Below are positions 24,699 to 36,807 of a stretch of 64,000 bases of DNA, piece by piece. This DNA comes from Xestospongia bergquistia (lineage: Eukaryota; Porifera; Demospongiae; Haplosclerida; Petrosiidae): the NCBI GenBank assembly GCA_963965975.1, contig OZ014413.1:746501-810500 (forward strand). The letters are read 5' to 3'. Position 1 is the first letter of the stretch, and each line of letters starts with the position of its first letter. Made by a program: the position numbers and the translations under genes. Under the pieces are notes generated by a model. The model had not been told where the DNA came from and did not search any database. It was given only the letters and a program-made list of their open reading frames with translations.

Positions 24699-26085
24699 TT
24701 GATGATGTTGCTAATGAGTTACCAACTTACCAGAACTACCATCACAATTAATATCACGTCTTTCAAATATGTACAGTAAGTGAGAGATAATGACGTCATC
24801 TTCGACCAATCATTATTGTAGGTCTGAATTTAGAACAGATCCAAACATTATTGGTAAGTATATAAACATTAAGTAATTGAAGTGAATATAAAAGAAGAGA
24901 GAGTTATTGAACTATTTCACAAAGTATTATCTATTATATATATTGATACTTGTTAGAACATAGAAGACTTGAGTGTTCATTTATAAATATTGTCACTGGT
25001 TTGTTTTAATATTATTTTAATATCATAGAATGAAGAAGGTGCTGTGGAGTTTTTTGAAGATGTTATTAAAAGGTATAACATATTATAATGCCAGGAGCTG
25101 ATAATCCCACTGAGGTAGAGGTTAGGAGAGTACAATTTCAACTTGTCTGATGATTTGTTAGTGAAAACTGTATGCTCCTTCATCCTCATTAGTGAGGCTT
25201 ATTAGCTAATGATATAGCAAAGAAATATATTATAAGATGTAGAGACGGAATATACTGGCTAATTGAATCAATTAATAGTATATCATTGCTCATAGTGACT
25301 TAGTATATCTACTGATGGACTGATTTTCCTTAGATCTCCTGGAGTACCAGTAAAGACCATATACTCATGGATAACATCAGAACTATATGGTATATTAGAG
25401 GCTAAGAAAGTAGGTGTGGTCTCTAGTCCAGTCTCAACTGATCAGTTAGCGTCACTGACATCATTGATACATGACAGGATGATAACTGGACCATTAGCAA
25501 AACAGGTAGGTGTTGTTTATAGCAATTAATTTAATCTGCTATTTAGATCCTAAAGTTGATGGCTGATGGGGACATACGACTAGCCACACCCATTATAAAT
25601 GAGTTAGGACTTGTTGATATTACTGAAGATGAACTCATTACATTATGTATTGATGTAATAGAAAATAATCCACAACAGGTTAGTAATCTATTGTAACTTA
25701 AAACAAAAGATAATACAATAATGATACTTATCTCACCTTTTAAACCAAAACATTACATTAACTAAATGACCAATTTGTTTTCCTGTAATACGATTTTGCT
25801 ACATTGAAGTACAACATTATAATGCTGTATTTGTTATAGTTTTGCTACATCACAGTATAATATTGTTATCATATTACATTTATTTATTGTTCACTAGTAA
25901 TATTATAATGTTGTATTTGTTATAGTTATCTTGTTGTACTACAGGTATCTCTCTATGTATCTGGTAAATATCAAGTAATTGGGTATTTAATTGGAGAAGT
26001 TATAAAGAGAACACAACATAAAGGAGATCCTAAAACAATTAAACATTTATTAATTAGAGAAATTGACAGAGCAACAAGTCAATAA
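24699..26085 (+). pseudogene. GatB 3'-end fragment 1
   Basis: Starts inside GatB exon 7 (matching about 2030) and runs through exons 8-12 to the stop. It shares with fragments 2 and 5 an extra ACTTACC in exon 7, which breaks the frame. All three therefore descend from one truncated ancestor. Splice sites of exons 8-12 are mostly intact, and the final exon reads [19 protein letters not shown]. No 5' half, so it cannot make GatB. Confidence 0.85.
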
Positions 26086-27191
26086 CATGGAATTGTAGAT
26101 CATATATTTACGTTATAGCTTGTTTAAATTAGTTTAAAATACTTTTGTATAATAACTTTAATTTACACAAGTAACTTCTAATGTTATATCTGTAATAATA
26201 TAATATAATTTAATTATTGAATTGCTGTTAATTGTGTAGTAGTAGCACACTCATTATAGCTGCAAGGGCAATACCTAAACATAGAAACGTCAGTGATCTA
26301 TTCTATGTGTATGTTAATTCAGTCCCATACTGTCTCCACCCATTTTAGCAGCCCCTCCATGGGTCCACTAACACAAGAAGGAGGAAGGTGGCCTCATATA
26401 TTAGCTTTACTTGTTTGCCTTTAGCTTATCTTTTTAATATCACCCTATCTTTAATATCTTTGTCTTACTCATTCTAACCAATAGTTTCAGCTTATCTGTT
26501 GACAATACCTTATACCTCTAGTAATGTACATTACCTTAAAAATATGTCTGTTAATGATCAGTCTTGTTGCTGTTCTTTTCCATACTGTTATAAACTAAAC
26601 TGTAGTAATAGAAACATATTTCTATTAATAAAAGGTTTAATGAACTTTGTCAAGTAGTATTAAAGTCAATTGTTCATTGCACATAACTCGTATAAAACCC
26701 TCAATTTCACAACTGATATGTTTGATTGAATATTGAATATTGTACTATTTCAAACATATTTGAGCAGTACTAACAAACTTGATTGGCACTTGGTCCTTAG
26801 ACAATTTTTTTGTTGCTATTAATTAACAACTGACTGATGTATTGAATGAACTTATTTTTCTTTAAAAGGCAATGATTGTCATGAATATATTTTTGGACTG
26901 ACCTCATGTAGTGGTTTGTTGTTGCAATATCATCATGTGAAGTGTTGTCAATAATATTTATAATTATATTATTGGGTGCAAAATGTCAATACAGCATTTT
27001 ATTATTATATTTGAAGTAGTAATATTTGCTGAGGCTACTATAACTGTCATATACTAATGTTTAAATCACAACCAAAGATGACAATTTTTTTCTGAAGCAC
27101 AAAAATATTGTATACACAAATAACATGTTTAGCAGTAATTATCAACATAGCAGTAGCAGCTTTTAACACACAATACAAAATACTACACACA
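26086..27191. other. Spacer with coil-exon relics
   Basis: About 1.1 kb repeated at 35247-36807 and 57932-59074. Minus-strand relics near 26460-26600 resemble two linker exons of the modular family (KLLVRMSKTKIL and MEKNSNKTD) but have lost usable splice sites. The rest contains the 3' UTR of gene 4. A leftover of a further family member now overwritten by duplication. Confidence 0.45.
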
Positions 27192-30100
27192 CTAATATTC
27201 TGGATTAATAGTTGAAGTTAGTGCTAGCTGACGGTTTACTTCTGGAGGTGGATTTTCTCCAAATCCTTCACAGAGAATTTTTCCATAACTTGCAATTTCA
27301 AACATCTGTTTAGCATCCTCATCTTTGAAATCTTCTAGTTTATCTTCATCAATGAGTACATAATACCACTTTTTAATTAGTTGGACTAGCTCTGTTTTAT
27401 AAAACATACGATCTTCCCAGGTAATTGTACTTATAGAATCTAGTCCACATTTCTGATTAGCTGCATTGCCACAATTTAGTTGTCTAAAGTCACCCAATCT
27501 TGTTTTTTGTCTTGATGAGAGCACTGTATTGAAGTCTGTCACAACAACTTTCTTTCTTTCATCAAATTTAATAGCTTCAGTCACATAACACAATGCAATA
27601 GCCTCTTGATCAATATCACAGGAACTCCATACATTAAGTAAAATATTTCGACTTCTTGTATGATGGCCACAAGATGGTATTTTTAAGTTGTCTAATTGCT
27701 TGGCACACTCTTTAATCCAGTTGCCAGAGTAACTACAATCAGTGTTTATGGTGAGTCGTTTCCCTTGAAATTGAGCCATATATATACCATAGATCTCCTG
27801 AAAGGTGATGACACCATCTTTAAAACACCAGTTACCAGTGTTCTTCTCTCCATTACCAGTATAAAAGATGATAGCTAAATAACAGCAGTACATTATCTGT
27901 GTAATACATGTGTTATCCTCTCACCTTTATCTTGATTCCTTTTTTTGCATTCTTGAAGAAAGATTGTTATCTGTTCCAAGTAATAAAATTTGGAGTGTTG
28001 TGCTCCAAGGTGATCTAAATAAGATATAATACAATCACAATTTGTAGCCTTGTCATGTTTTTTCTTGATAAGGTCAATCTCGTCTGTCATCCATTGATCA
28101 TATCCTTTTAGATGAGGGGGTATTAACTTCTGTGCAACTGTAATGTCCTGAGATTTAGACACTTCTCCATATGAACCAATGATCATAAGGTCATAAGAAC
28201 CAGGAGGAAGATTTAGTGTATTTGACACTATGTTATAGCCAGATTTAGATTCATCTTTCACCTTACCAATGTGTGTGCCATCTCTATTGCCTGCCTTCTC
28301 TAAATTTAAGACAGATTGGACAATTGGACTACTAACATTACTATATAATTCACCTTCTTTCTCTCTCAATTGTAAAGTTAGAGTTGATATTTTCTCCTGA
28401 AATATCTCAATCTCTTTTTGTTTCTCTACTAACAGTTTATCAGTAGCTATAGAACATAACCATATATGGTATGTACTACTAACAGTATAATAGCTTACCT
28501 TCTTTCTCTCTGGTCAATCTCTCAATCTCTTCTTGTTTCTCTACTAATACTTTATCAGTAGCTATGGAACATAACCATATATGGTATGTACTACTAACAG
28601 TACTATAGCTTACCTTTTTTTTCTTTTGTCATCCTCTCAATCTCTAATGTCTTTGCTTTACTCATTGTATCCAATACTTTTATCTTCTCTATTTACATTA
28701 GGTACATAGTTATATCTAAATTAATGTACATGTACCTAATAAACTGTCAACTGATGATTGATCTTGTGATTGTTCACTATCCATATTGGTAGTAACTAAA
28801 GTATACAAAAATATTTGCTAGCTTCATCTAATAAAACAATTGTAGGATGACATTTTCAGTTAAAAACTTGTTTAATTAGAGTTTAATGTGAAACATCCTT
28901 ACCATTTTGAATTGAGTGTGACTCATTAAAACTTTTGAGTTCTATCTCTGACTGTTCCTTTGGTAATAAGGGCTGGGTTTCCATTTGCTATATCAAAAAA
29001 TAACATGTTGATCAGTAAATGTAAAGTAATTAAACCTACTTCATGAGTCACAACTTCAGAAGATATCATAGGTTCTATAATAGTGTCTCCAATCTGTGAC
29101 ACTATAGGTATCCCTACATTGAGCAAATACAAATGACAAATGATTAATTTATTAATTAACTGGATATGCAAAAGTGACAAGGTAATTAATATTAATTATT
29201 GTTTTGCACTATTTAAAGTATAATAATTAGACCACAAATTCTAATTAACTAACAAGCTTATGTTTGTTGTACTACAGCTGTTGTTGCTCTTATAGATTGT
29301 GAAATCACTGGCCAATCAGTTATTGAGTAAAGATATGAAATAAATATCAATTTTACATGGTATACAGCAAAAAACACAAGGTTAAAACTACCCGTAATGG
29401 TTGTATCAACTACAATACATGTAATTGAAGTGACACTCCTGGGTAACTTTAACTAAAATGGGTTAATGTAACTAAGTTGGTTGAAGCTACCATGTTGACT
29501 GACTGTTACTATAACTATACCAGTTTTACACCTTAGTATGATTTATCTCATACTTGCAAGTGATATTTGAACATAACTACTGAAGTATGTTCTAAACTAT
29601 ACTTAAGATTTTATACTGACTTAGTGCATAGTAATATTAGCCTCTCAAACAATCTTGGTAATGTTTTATTCTTAATTTCTTAGTAAATGCCAAGTATATT
29701 AAACAAAATAATGCAGTTATTTACTTGGTATCTTTGATGGTTTTTCATCATCTTCCAATTCAAAATCACTCTTTCTTTTTGGATGTGATCTAAAAATTTC
29801 ATTGTTGCATGCTGACATCTTAACTTCCATATTGCTAGATACTACAGCACATACAAGTGAGGAAATATTACATTATACATATGAAATTATGCTAATCTTC
29901 ATGTATATTATATATATTATTTCTGTACTTCTTGAACATACCTTCCTCTTCTTTTGGTGTTGATATTTCCTCTCCTTCTCTCTCATATTTAGCAGGCCCA
30001 ATTTCTTTACTTCTAGTAGCTGATATTGTTAATTCAATATTATTACTTGTATTCAAAGATACATTCAATTCACCTTTAACATCATCTACATCTATTTCCT

Positions 30101-32988
30101 TCCCTTGTTTACTGGAGTTCAGCCTCTTTCTCAGTAGAGCAACTTCCTTTTCAAGCTCTCTCACCTCCTATCACAGCAAAAAACACAAGGTTAAAACTAC
30201 CTGCAATGGTTGTATCAACTACAATACAAATTGGTTATATTAACTTACATGTAATTGAAGTGACACTCCTGGGTAACTTTAACTAAAATGGGTTAATGTA
30301 ACTAAGTTGGTTGAAGCTACCATGTTGACTGACTGTTACTATAACTAGGTTAGGTAGTTTAACACCAAAATAACAATGTAATGTAGTTATTAAAACAAAT
30401 TGGTAAAAGGGAGAAAAAACAATATTAGTTTACACAACATAGTGTTTTAGATAAATATAAGTCAAACCATCTGTTAGTTTATGACCATGATAAACATTAT
30501 AATGAAATAAATCAGATATTAATGACTGGTGTGAAGAAACAGAACTGACATAGGAATAATAATGCACTTAAAATAGAATTTTGTCATTTCAACCATTGTC
30601 CTTGTTACCAGAATCTCATCAAGTTGATGTAAGCCCAATATTGAGTTACCATAAAGCCAAAAACTGGTCTAACTTAATATGTGAAAAGCTAACTAGAAGC
30701 CAAAAGTAGTCTTTGTAGTTTATATCCAATAACTGAAATTATGAGGGAGAGGTGGATACTATTTCAACCTAACTAACTAGGTTAATTAAGTTGAAACAGT
30801 ATATGCTTATAGCTTCAATTGAAGCCATGATTCGACTACTATAGCAAGTGGGTGTAAAAGCAATGTGGTTGTATATGCAACACTGTAAAATTAATATGTC
30901 ATTTTAACAACTAATCTGTAGTTTACATAGATGGATTACTATGGAATTTAGAATTCTTGCATATTGGTCGATATATAATATGTTGTTATGTTGCACTGGT
31001 ACATACCAACAAATTATACAATGAGTAATTCACATAAATTTTTACAGTGAACTAGTTCACTTCATGCTTATTGAGTTACACTAGTATTGGCTTTGTAGTA
31101 ACTTTGAATTGGGCTTACATCATATTGATATAACTGTAGTTAAAATGACAACATGCTTTTTTCAGTGTGGCTATCAAAATAAAGTACATTACATGATGAA
31201 ACCAAAAAAAAGAAGCATGTCACTACCAATGATTTACATTAACAATATCAACCTATTTTGTTAGTTATGATAACTGCAACATATGTTAGAATCAAACCTA
31301 CTAAGTGTTACAGTAACCACAGTGCATGAAGTTAAAGTAACAGCAATTGTTACCTCAACTACTTATGTCAGATGTTACTTTAACTATAGGTGTGGGTTAT
31401 AATCACCAATACATTTGACAGTTGCTTTAACTATAATTTTCATTGGGTTATTTTAACCAAAGACATGGGTTACCTGAGTTGCAGGTGTTTTGACCCAAAA
31501 GTTTGGGTACTTTCTACCCATCACTTTTTACTGTGATATATATCAACATACACACGCATATATCTAGCATTAATCATCTCTTACCTTGTCTCTTGTACGT
31601 TCATCCCAAACAGTACAATAGCCAATGCTTAATTTAATTAATCCAATTCCCCTCAGTAATTCAAGATTTTTCTCAGCTTTCATCAGTAGAATATCCATTA
31701 TATGTCGTGGAGTATAGCAGGTTATAATGATTGAGTTGCCTTTGAAGTATCTAACTTGGACCCTTTTAGCCATATCTTCAAATGCCTTTTTTAACAAGAC
31801 TTCAATGTCATTAAGCGAGTACTCTTCTCCTTTCCAATCTAGAACAAACTCAATAGTCTCACATTTAAGAATAATGGATGGATTTGTTGTGATGTTTTCA
31901 TTTTTACACACACTTAGTTTGACCTCCTCACAGAATGTTTTGACTTCATTTTTGTAGGTTGTGATGTGAGCTGTGGCTTCTTCGATTTTGTAATGATTGA
32001 CAATTACTTCCAAACAGGCAACATTGATGATGGTACACTTTTCTCGCACTATCTCCATAACATCATCAAATGATTCAGCTGTTGATAATTGAGGTTTTAA
32101 CTCTGGAAAGCATGTTCGAAGAAATGTTTTAAACTCTTCTAATTTAGGCATGATAGCAGATTCAATAAGAGGTGTTACAGTAAAAATTAGAAGTCCAAAT
32201 TTTGCTCTTATGTGATCAAAATCGTACTGATAAGTAGGTTGAAGATGGACCTCTGTTATGCAAGAAATTTCAATAAACAGACATGCTATAAACACTTACC
32301 ATACTCTCTGAGTATATCATTTCCTATACGTACTGTGTATTTAGATTGTAATAAGACAGTACTAAACACTCTCAACATGTTTGGATCCTCATATACTCTA
32401 TCAGACAGTGCTCTTAATTGATTATCAGTTAGTAATCCTCCTGAGCTCTGTATCTCATCAAATGTCTCCTTAGAGATAACTCCCTCTGTATATAACATCT
32501 GTGTCACCTCCATAGGAAGAACAAGTTTTGAGAGTCTTGCAGAGTATTTCTGGAGTACTTTACTGGAGTGGTCTTTTTGCTTCTGAACTGCTGTTATAAT
32601 TAAATTTTGTAATAAAAATGTTTTCATTGCAACTCTTACTTTTTGTTACGTAAATCTTACTTCACTTACCAGTTAAATTTGACAGTTTTTCTTCAATTTC
32701 TTTCCCAGTATCTCCCACTGGTCCACCAATGTCAAGAAGAATATCAATAAAACATTTATATCGTTGTTGTATCTCTAAAATACTCCTACATGACTCAAAA
32801 CCAGTATTGAACTGTTCAAATATACTAGGAAATTCCATATTTAGTGAGGATATAAAGTGTGCTGCATATGCCTTGCTAACAAAATCCTCCATGTCTCCCT
32901 TCAGTACGTTGCGAATTCTGTCATAGTGTAGGACGAAAACATCAATAACATCTCGTCTGTAGCTTGTAATATCGACGGTTTCAGCCAT
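27192..32988 (-). CDS. Modular gene 4: module A, CARD-like, modules C and D, coiled coil, caspase-like
   Basis: Best resolved member. Exons: 32670-32988 (module A), 32300-32590 (CARD-like), 31585-32252 (modules C and D), 30074-30167, 29942-30019, 29725-29841, 29040-29113, 28903-28987, 28736-28795, about 28616-28690, one coil cassette (about 28505-28567), a longer coil exon (about 28360-28452), 27925-28299 and 27192-27874. Joints are phase 1 except the ends of the 668- and 74-bp exons (phase 0). The last two exons give a caspase/metacaspase-like domain: IIFYTGNGEKNTGNWCFKDG then INTDCSYSGNW. The His expected in YxGHG is Asn, and the Cys expected in D-x-C-x-S-G is Ser, so it is probably an inactive protease fold. 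A 1364-bp transposon lies in intron 3, 4 bp before the coil exon, and supplies its polypyrimidine tract. No signal peptide. Confidence 0.7.
29353..29519. mobile_element. Internally deleted CACAG-ended element in gene 4 intron
   Basis: Left end and about 150 bp match 14504 onward, with the same flank (TTTTACATGGTATACAG). The right end is missing and the sequence jumps to ordinary intron. It is the gene 4 version of the insertion still complete in gene 2. Confidence 0.7.
30172..31535. mobile_element. Non-autonomous CACAG-ended TIR element, copy 2
   Basis: 1364 bp bounded by CACAGCAAAAAACAC and the complement of CACAGTAAAAAGTGATGG. Genes 2, 3 and 7 show the uninterrupted intron (CCTCCTATATATCAA) at this place, so this insertion is independent of the copy at 14504. 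The extra length relative to that copy comes mainly from a nested MITE at 30881-31049. No transposase frame. The target duplication falls in TATATA and is ambiguous. Confidence 0.8.
30881..31049. mobile_element. 169-bp MITE nested in the CACAG element
   Basis: Ends are CACTGTAAAATTAATATG and the complement of CACTGTAAAAATTTATGTG, a terminal inverted repeat of about 18 bp. The matching stretch of the copy at 14504 lacks it (GTAACTAG), which defines the empty site. An AA dinucleotide may be the target duplication. Superfamily not assigned. Confidence 0.75.
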
Positions 32989-33031
32989 TGTACAAAGGGC
33001 GTATAAGGGCGAGGTCCTGATAGCTATCAAC

Positions 33032-33041
33032 ATGCGCATGC
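33032..33041 (-). promoter_or_regulatory. Conserved ATGCGCATGC promoter motif, gene 4
   Basis: About 45 bp upstream of the gene 4 ATG (32988), in the same surrounding block as genes 2, 3 and 7. NRF-1-like by sequence; role inferred. Confidence 0.45.
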
Positions 33042-33591
33042 TCAGTAAGCCAATAATTAGGGTGGAGCTTATTTGTGGGTTTTTGGATATTTACATTAGT
33101 TGCCAAAAAAATCTTTATTTGAAGCTAAACAAGAAGCATCAATATCTTTGCTCACCTCTGCCAACTTATCTTCTTGTTTCTCCTCCAGATATATTGAAAG
33201 TTTATGAATTAATTCTTTAAATTATGACAACTGTTCATCTACAATTTTGCGTTTACTTTCAAATATCTCACAACATTCTCAATTAATTCTTCATGTTTTT
33301 ACATTTATATATATATCAATTAGTAGGTTTTTATATGTACCTTTTTACATCACATCCTTTTAAAAAGAAAACATTTCTTTTACTAGTAATATAAGATGAC
33401 TAAAGAAATATAGCAATAACATAAAACAGCTTTTTATTAATTATTTGACAACTATATGTGTGTATATATATATATATATAATTCTTAAATTGTCAACTAT
33501 GATGTTTTACATTAAGAATACATGTATTATTATTATAGCAGCTAAGCTAGCTACACTATACCAGTGCAGTGTGTATGTATCCCTGTTGTTT

Positions 33592-33835
33592 TCATGTATA
33601 AACATTTGATTGAATGACTTTTATCATCATTTCCTTGTCTGATGGAGAGTAGCTTTGAGGGAAGTACACTGCTTTGTGTTTTAAACAACATCTGAGATAT
33701 TCTCTCCAACATCTTTCCTTACAACCTATAACTGGGCCCATTTCCTCTTCTGTTTTCAATAACTGTAGTGGATTGCCTACAGCAACTACAAGAGCTCTAG
33801 AATGAGAAATAACAGTATTAATAGAAGACATTGGG
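33592..33835 (-). pseudogene. Helicase C-terminal fragment, copy 3
   Basis: Same fragment as 24448-24697, reading ISHSRALVVAVGNPLQLL to VIQSNVYT, cut at the same point and joined to plus-strand GatB at about 33836. Confidence 0.8.
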
Positions 33836-35246
33836 ATAACATTGATGATGTTGCTAATGAGTTACCAACTTACCAGAACTACCATCACAATTAAGATCAC
33901 GTCTTTCAAATATGTACAGTAAGTGGGAGATAATGATGTCATCTTTGACCAATCATATTATAGGTCTGAATTAGAACAGATCCAAACATTATTGGTAAGT
34001 ATATAAACATTAAGTAATTAAAGTGAATATAAAAGAGAGAGAGTTATTGAACTATTTCACAAAGTATTATCTATTATGTATATTGATACTTGCTAAAGCA
34101 TAGAAATCTTGAATGTTCATTTATTAATATTATCATTGGTTTGTTTTAATATTATCTTAATACCATAGAATATAGAAGGTGCTATCGAGTTTTTTGAAGA
34201 TGTTATTAAAAGGTATAACATATTATAGTACATGTATCAGGAGTCCATAACCTTACTGAGGTGGAGGGGGCTATGAGAGTACTTCTTTAACTTGTCTGAT
34301 GACTTGTTAGTGAAAACTGTATACTCCTTCCTCCTCATTAGTGAGGCTATATTAGCTTATGATATAGCAAAGAGATATTATAAGATGTAAACACTACATA
34401 TATTAGCTGGTTAAATCAATATGACTTTATTAGTATATCATTGTTCATAGTGACTTAGTATATCTACTGATGGACTGATTCTCCTTAGATCTCCTAGAGT
34501 ACCAGTGAAGACCATATGTTCATGGATAACATCAGAACTATATGGTATATTAGAGGCTAAGAAAGTAGGTGTGGTCTCTAGTCCAGTCTCAACTGAGCAG
34601 TTAGCATCACTGATATCATTGGTACATGACAGGATGATAACTGGACCATTAGCAAAACAAGTGGCTGTGGTTTATAGCAATTAATTTAATCTGCTATTTA
34701 GATCCTAAAGTTGATGGCTGATGGGGACATACGACTAGCCACACCCATTATAAATGAGTTAAGACTTGTTGATATTACTGAAGATGAACTCATTACATTA
34801 TGTATTGAAGTAATAGAAAATAATCCACAACAGGTTAGTAATCTATTGATGACTTAAGCAAAAGATAATATGATAATGATATTTATCTCACCTTTTAAAC
34901 CAAAACATTACATTAACTAAATGACCAATTTGTTTTCCTATACCGGTAATGTGATTTTACTACATTGAAGTACAATATTATAATGCTGTATTTGTTATAG
35001 TTTTGCTACATCACAGTATAATATTGTTATCATATTACATTTATTTATTGTTCACTAGTAATATTATAATGTTGTATTTGTTATAGTTATCTTGTTGTAC
35101 TACAGGTATCTCTCTATGTATCTGGTAAATATCAAGTAATTGGGTATTTAATTGGAGAAGTTATGAAGAGAACACAACACAAAGGAGATCCTAAAACAAT
35201 TAAACATTTATTAATTAGAGAAATTGACAGAGCAACAAGTCAATAA
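33836..35246 (+). pseudogene. GatB 3'-end fragment 2
   Basis: Covers the end of exon 7 (with the shared ACTTACC insertion) through exon 12, ending REIDRATSQ then TAA. Splice sites are largely kept. Intron 11 is longer than in the complete gene and shares extra sequence with fragment 1. Confidence 0.85.
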
Positions 35247-36807
35247 GATGTAATTGTAGGTCATATATTTACGTTATAGCTTGTTTAAATTAGGTTAAAA
35301 TACTTTTGTATAATAACTTTAATTTACACAAGTAACTTCTAATGTTATATCTGTAATAATATAATATAATTTAATTATTTTCTGTTAATTGTGTAATAGT
35401 GGCACACTCATTATAACTGCAAGGGCAATACCTAAGCAGAAACATCACTGATCTACTCTATGTGTATGTTAATTCAGTCTCATACTGTCTCTGCCCATTT
35501 TAGCAGCTCCTCCATGGGTCCACTAACACAAGAAGGAGGAAGGTGGCCTCATATATTAGCTTTACTCGTTCACCTTTAGCTTATCTTTTTAATATCACCC
35601 TATCTTTAATATCTTTGTCTTACTCATTCTAACCAATAGTTTCAGCTTATCTGTTGACAATACCTTATACCTCTAGTAATGTACATTACCTTAAAAATAT
35701 GTCTGTTAATGATCAGTCTTGTTGCTGTTCTTTTCCATACTGTTATAAACTAAACTGTAGTAATAGAAACATATTTCTATTAATAAAAGGTTTAATGAAC
35801 TTTGTCAAGTAGTATTAAAGTCAATTGTTCATTGCACATAACTCGTATAAAACCCTCAATTTCACAACTGATATGTTTGATTGAATATTGAATATTGTAC
35901 TATTTCAAACATATTTGAGCAGTACTAACAAACTTGATTGGCATTTAGCAGCTCCTCCATGGGTCCACTAACACAAGAAGGAGGAAGGTGGCCTCATATA
36001 TTAGCTTTACTCGTTCACCTTTAGCTTGTCTTCTTTATTTCTGGTTACTCTTCCTTATCTCTAATATCTTTGTCTTACTCATTCCATCCAATAGTTTCAG
36101 CTTATCTGTTGACAATACCTTATACCTCTAGTAATGTACATTACCTTAAAAATGTGTCTGTTAATGATCAGTCTTGTTGCTGTTCTTTTCCATACTGTTA
36201 TAAACTAAACTGTAGTAATAGAAACATATTTCTATTAATAAAAGGTTTAATGAACTTTCTCTAGTAGTAGTAAAGTCAATTGTTCATTGCTGTATAAAGC
36301 CCTCAATTTCACAACTGATATGTTTGATTGAATATTGAATATTGTACTATTTTAAACATATTTGAACAGTACTAACAAACTTGATTGGCACTTGGTCCTT
36401 AGACAATTTTTTTGTTGCTATTAATTAACAACTGACTGATGTATTAAATGAACTTATTTTTCTTTAAAAGGCAATGATTGTCATGAATATATTTTTGGAC
36501 TGACCTCATGTAGTGGTTTGTTGTTGCAATATCATCATGTGAAGTGTTGTCAATAATATTTATAGTTATATTATTGTCAATAATATAACTAAAAATGTCA
36601 ATACAGCATTTTATTATTATATTTGAAGTAGTAATATTTGCTGAGGCTACTATTACTGTCACATACTAATGTATAAATCACAAAGATGACAATTTTTTTC
36701 TGAAGCACAAAAATATTGTATACACAAAAAAACATGTTTAGCATTAATTATCAACATAGCAGCAAATGAAGTAGCAGTTTTTAACACAATACAAAATACT
36801 ACACATA
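35247..36807. repeat. Spacer with internal tandem duplication of about 446 bp
   Basis: Same spacer as 26086-27191, but a segment beginning TTTAGCAGCTCCTCCATGGG at 35498 is repeated from 35944 to about 36400. Both copies carry the decayed coil-exon relics on the minus strand. The other two spacers have a single copy. No intact gene. Confidence 0.75.

Noticed and set aside
24699-26085. GatB fragments as functional genes
   Set aside because: They lack the catalytic N-terminal half, share a frameshifting insertion or start in an intron, and one has an internal stop.
27925-28299. TIR-like or nucleotide-binding domain suggested by YDLLIIGSYGE
   Set aside because: No further TIR or P-loop motifs. 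The exon is in phase with the caspase-like exon and is better read as its N-terminal part.
36070-36264. Plus-strand 64-codon frame repeated at 58319-58513
   Set aside because: Antisense to decayed linker exons; repeated because the spacer is duplicated; no family resemblance.
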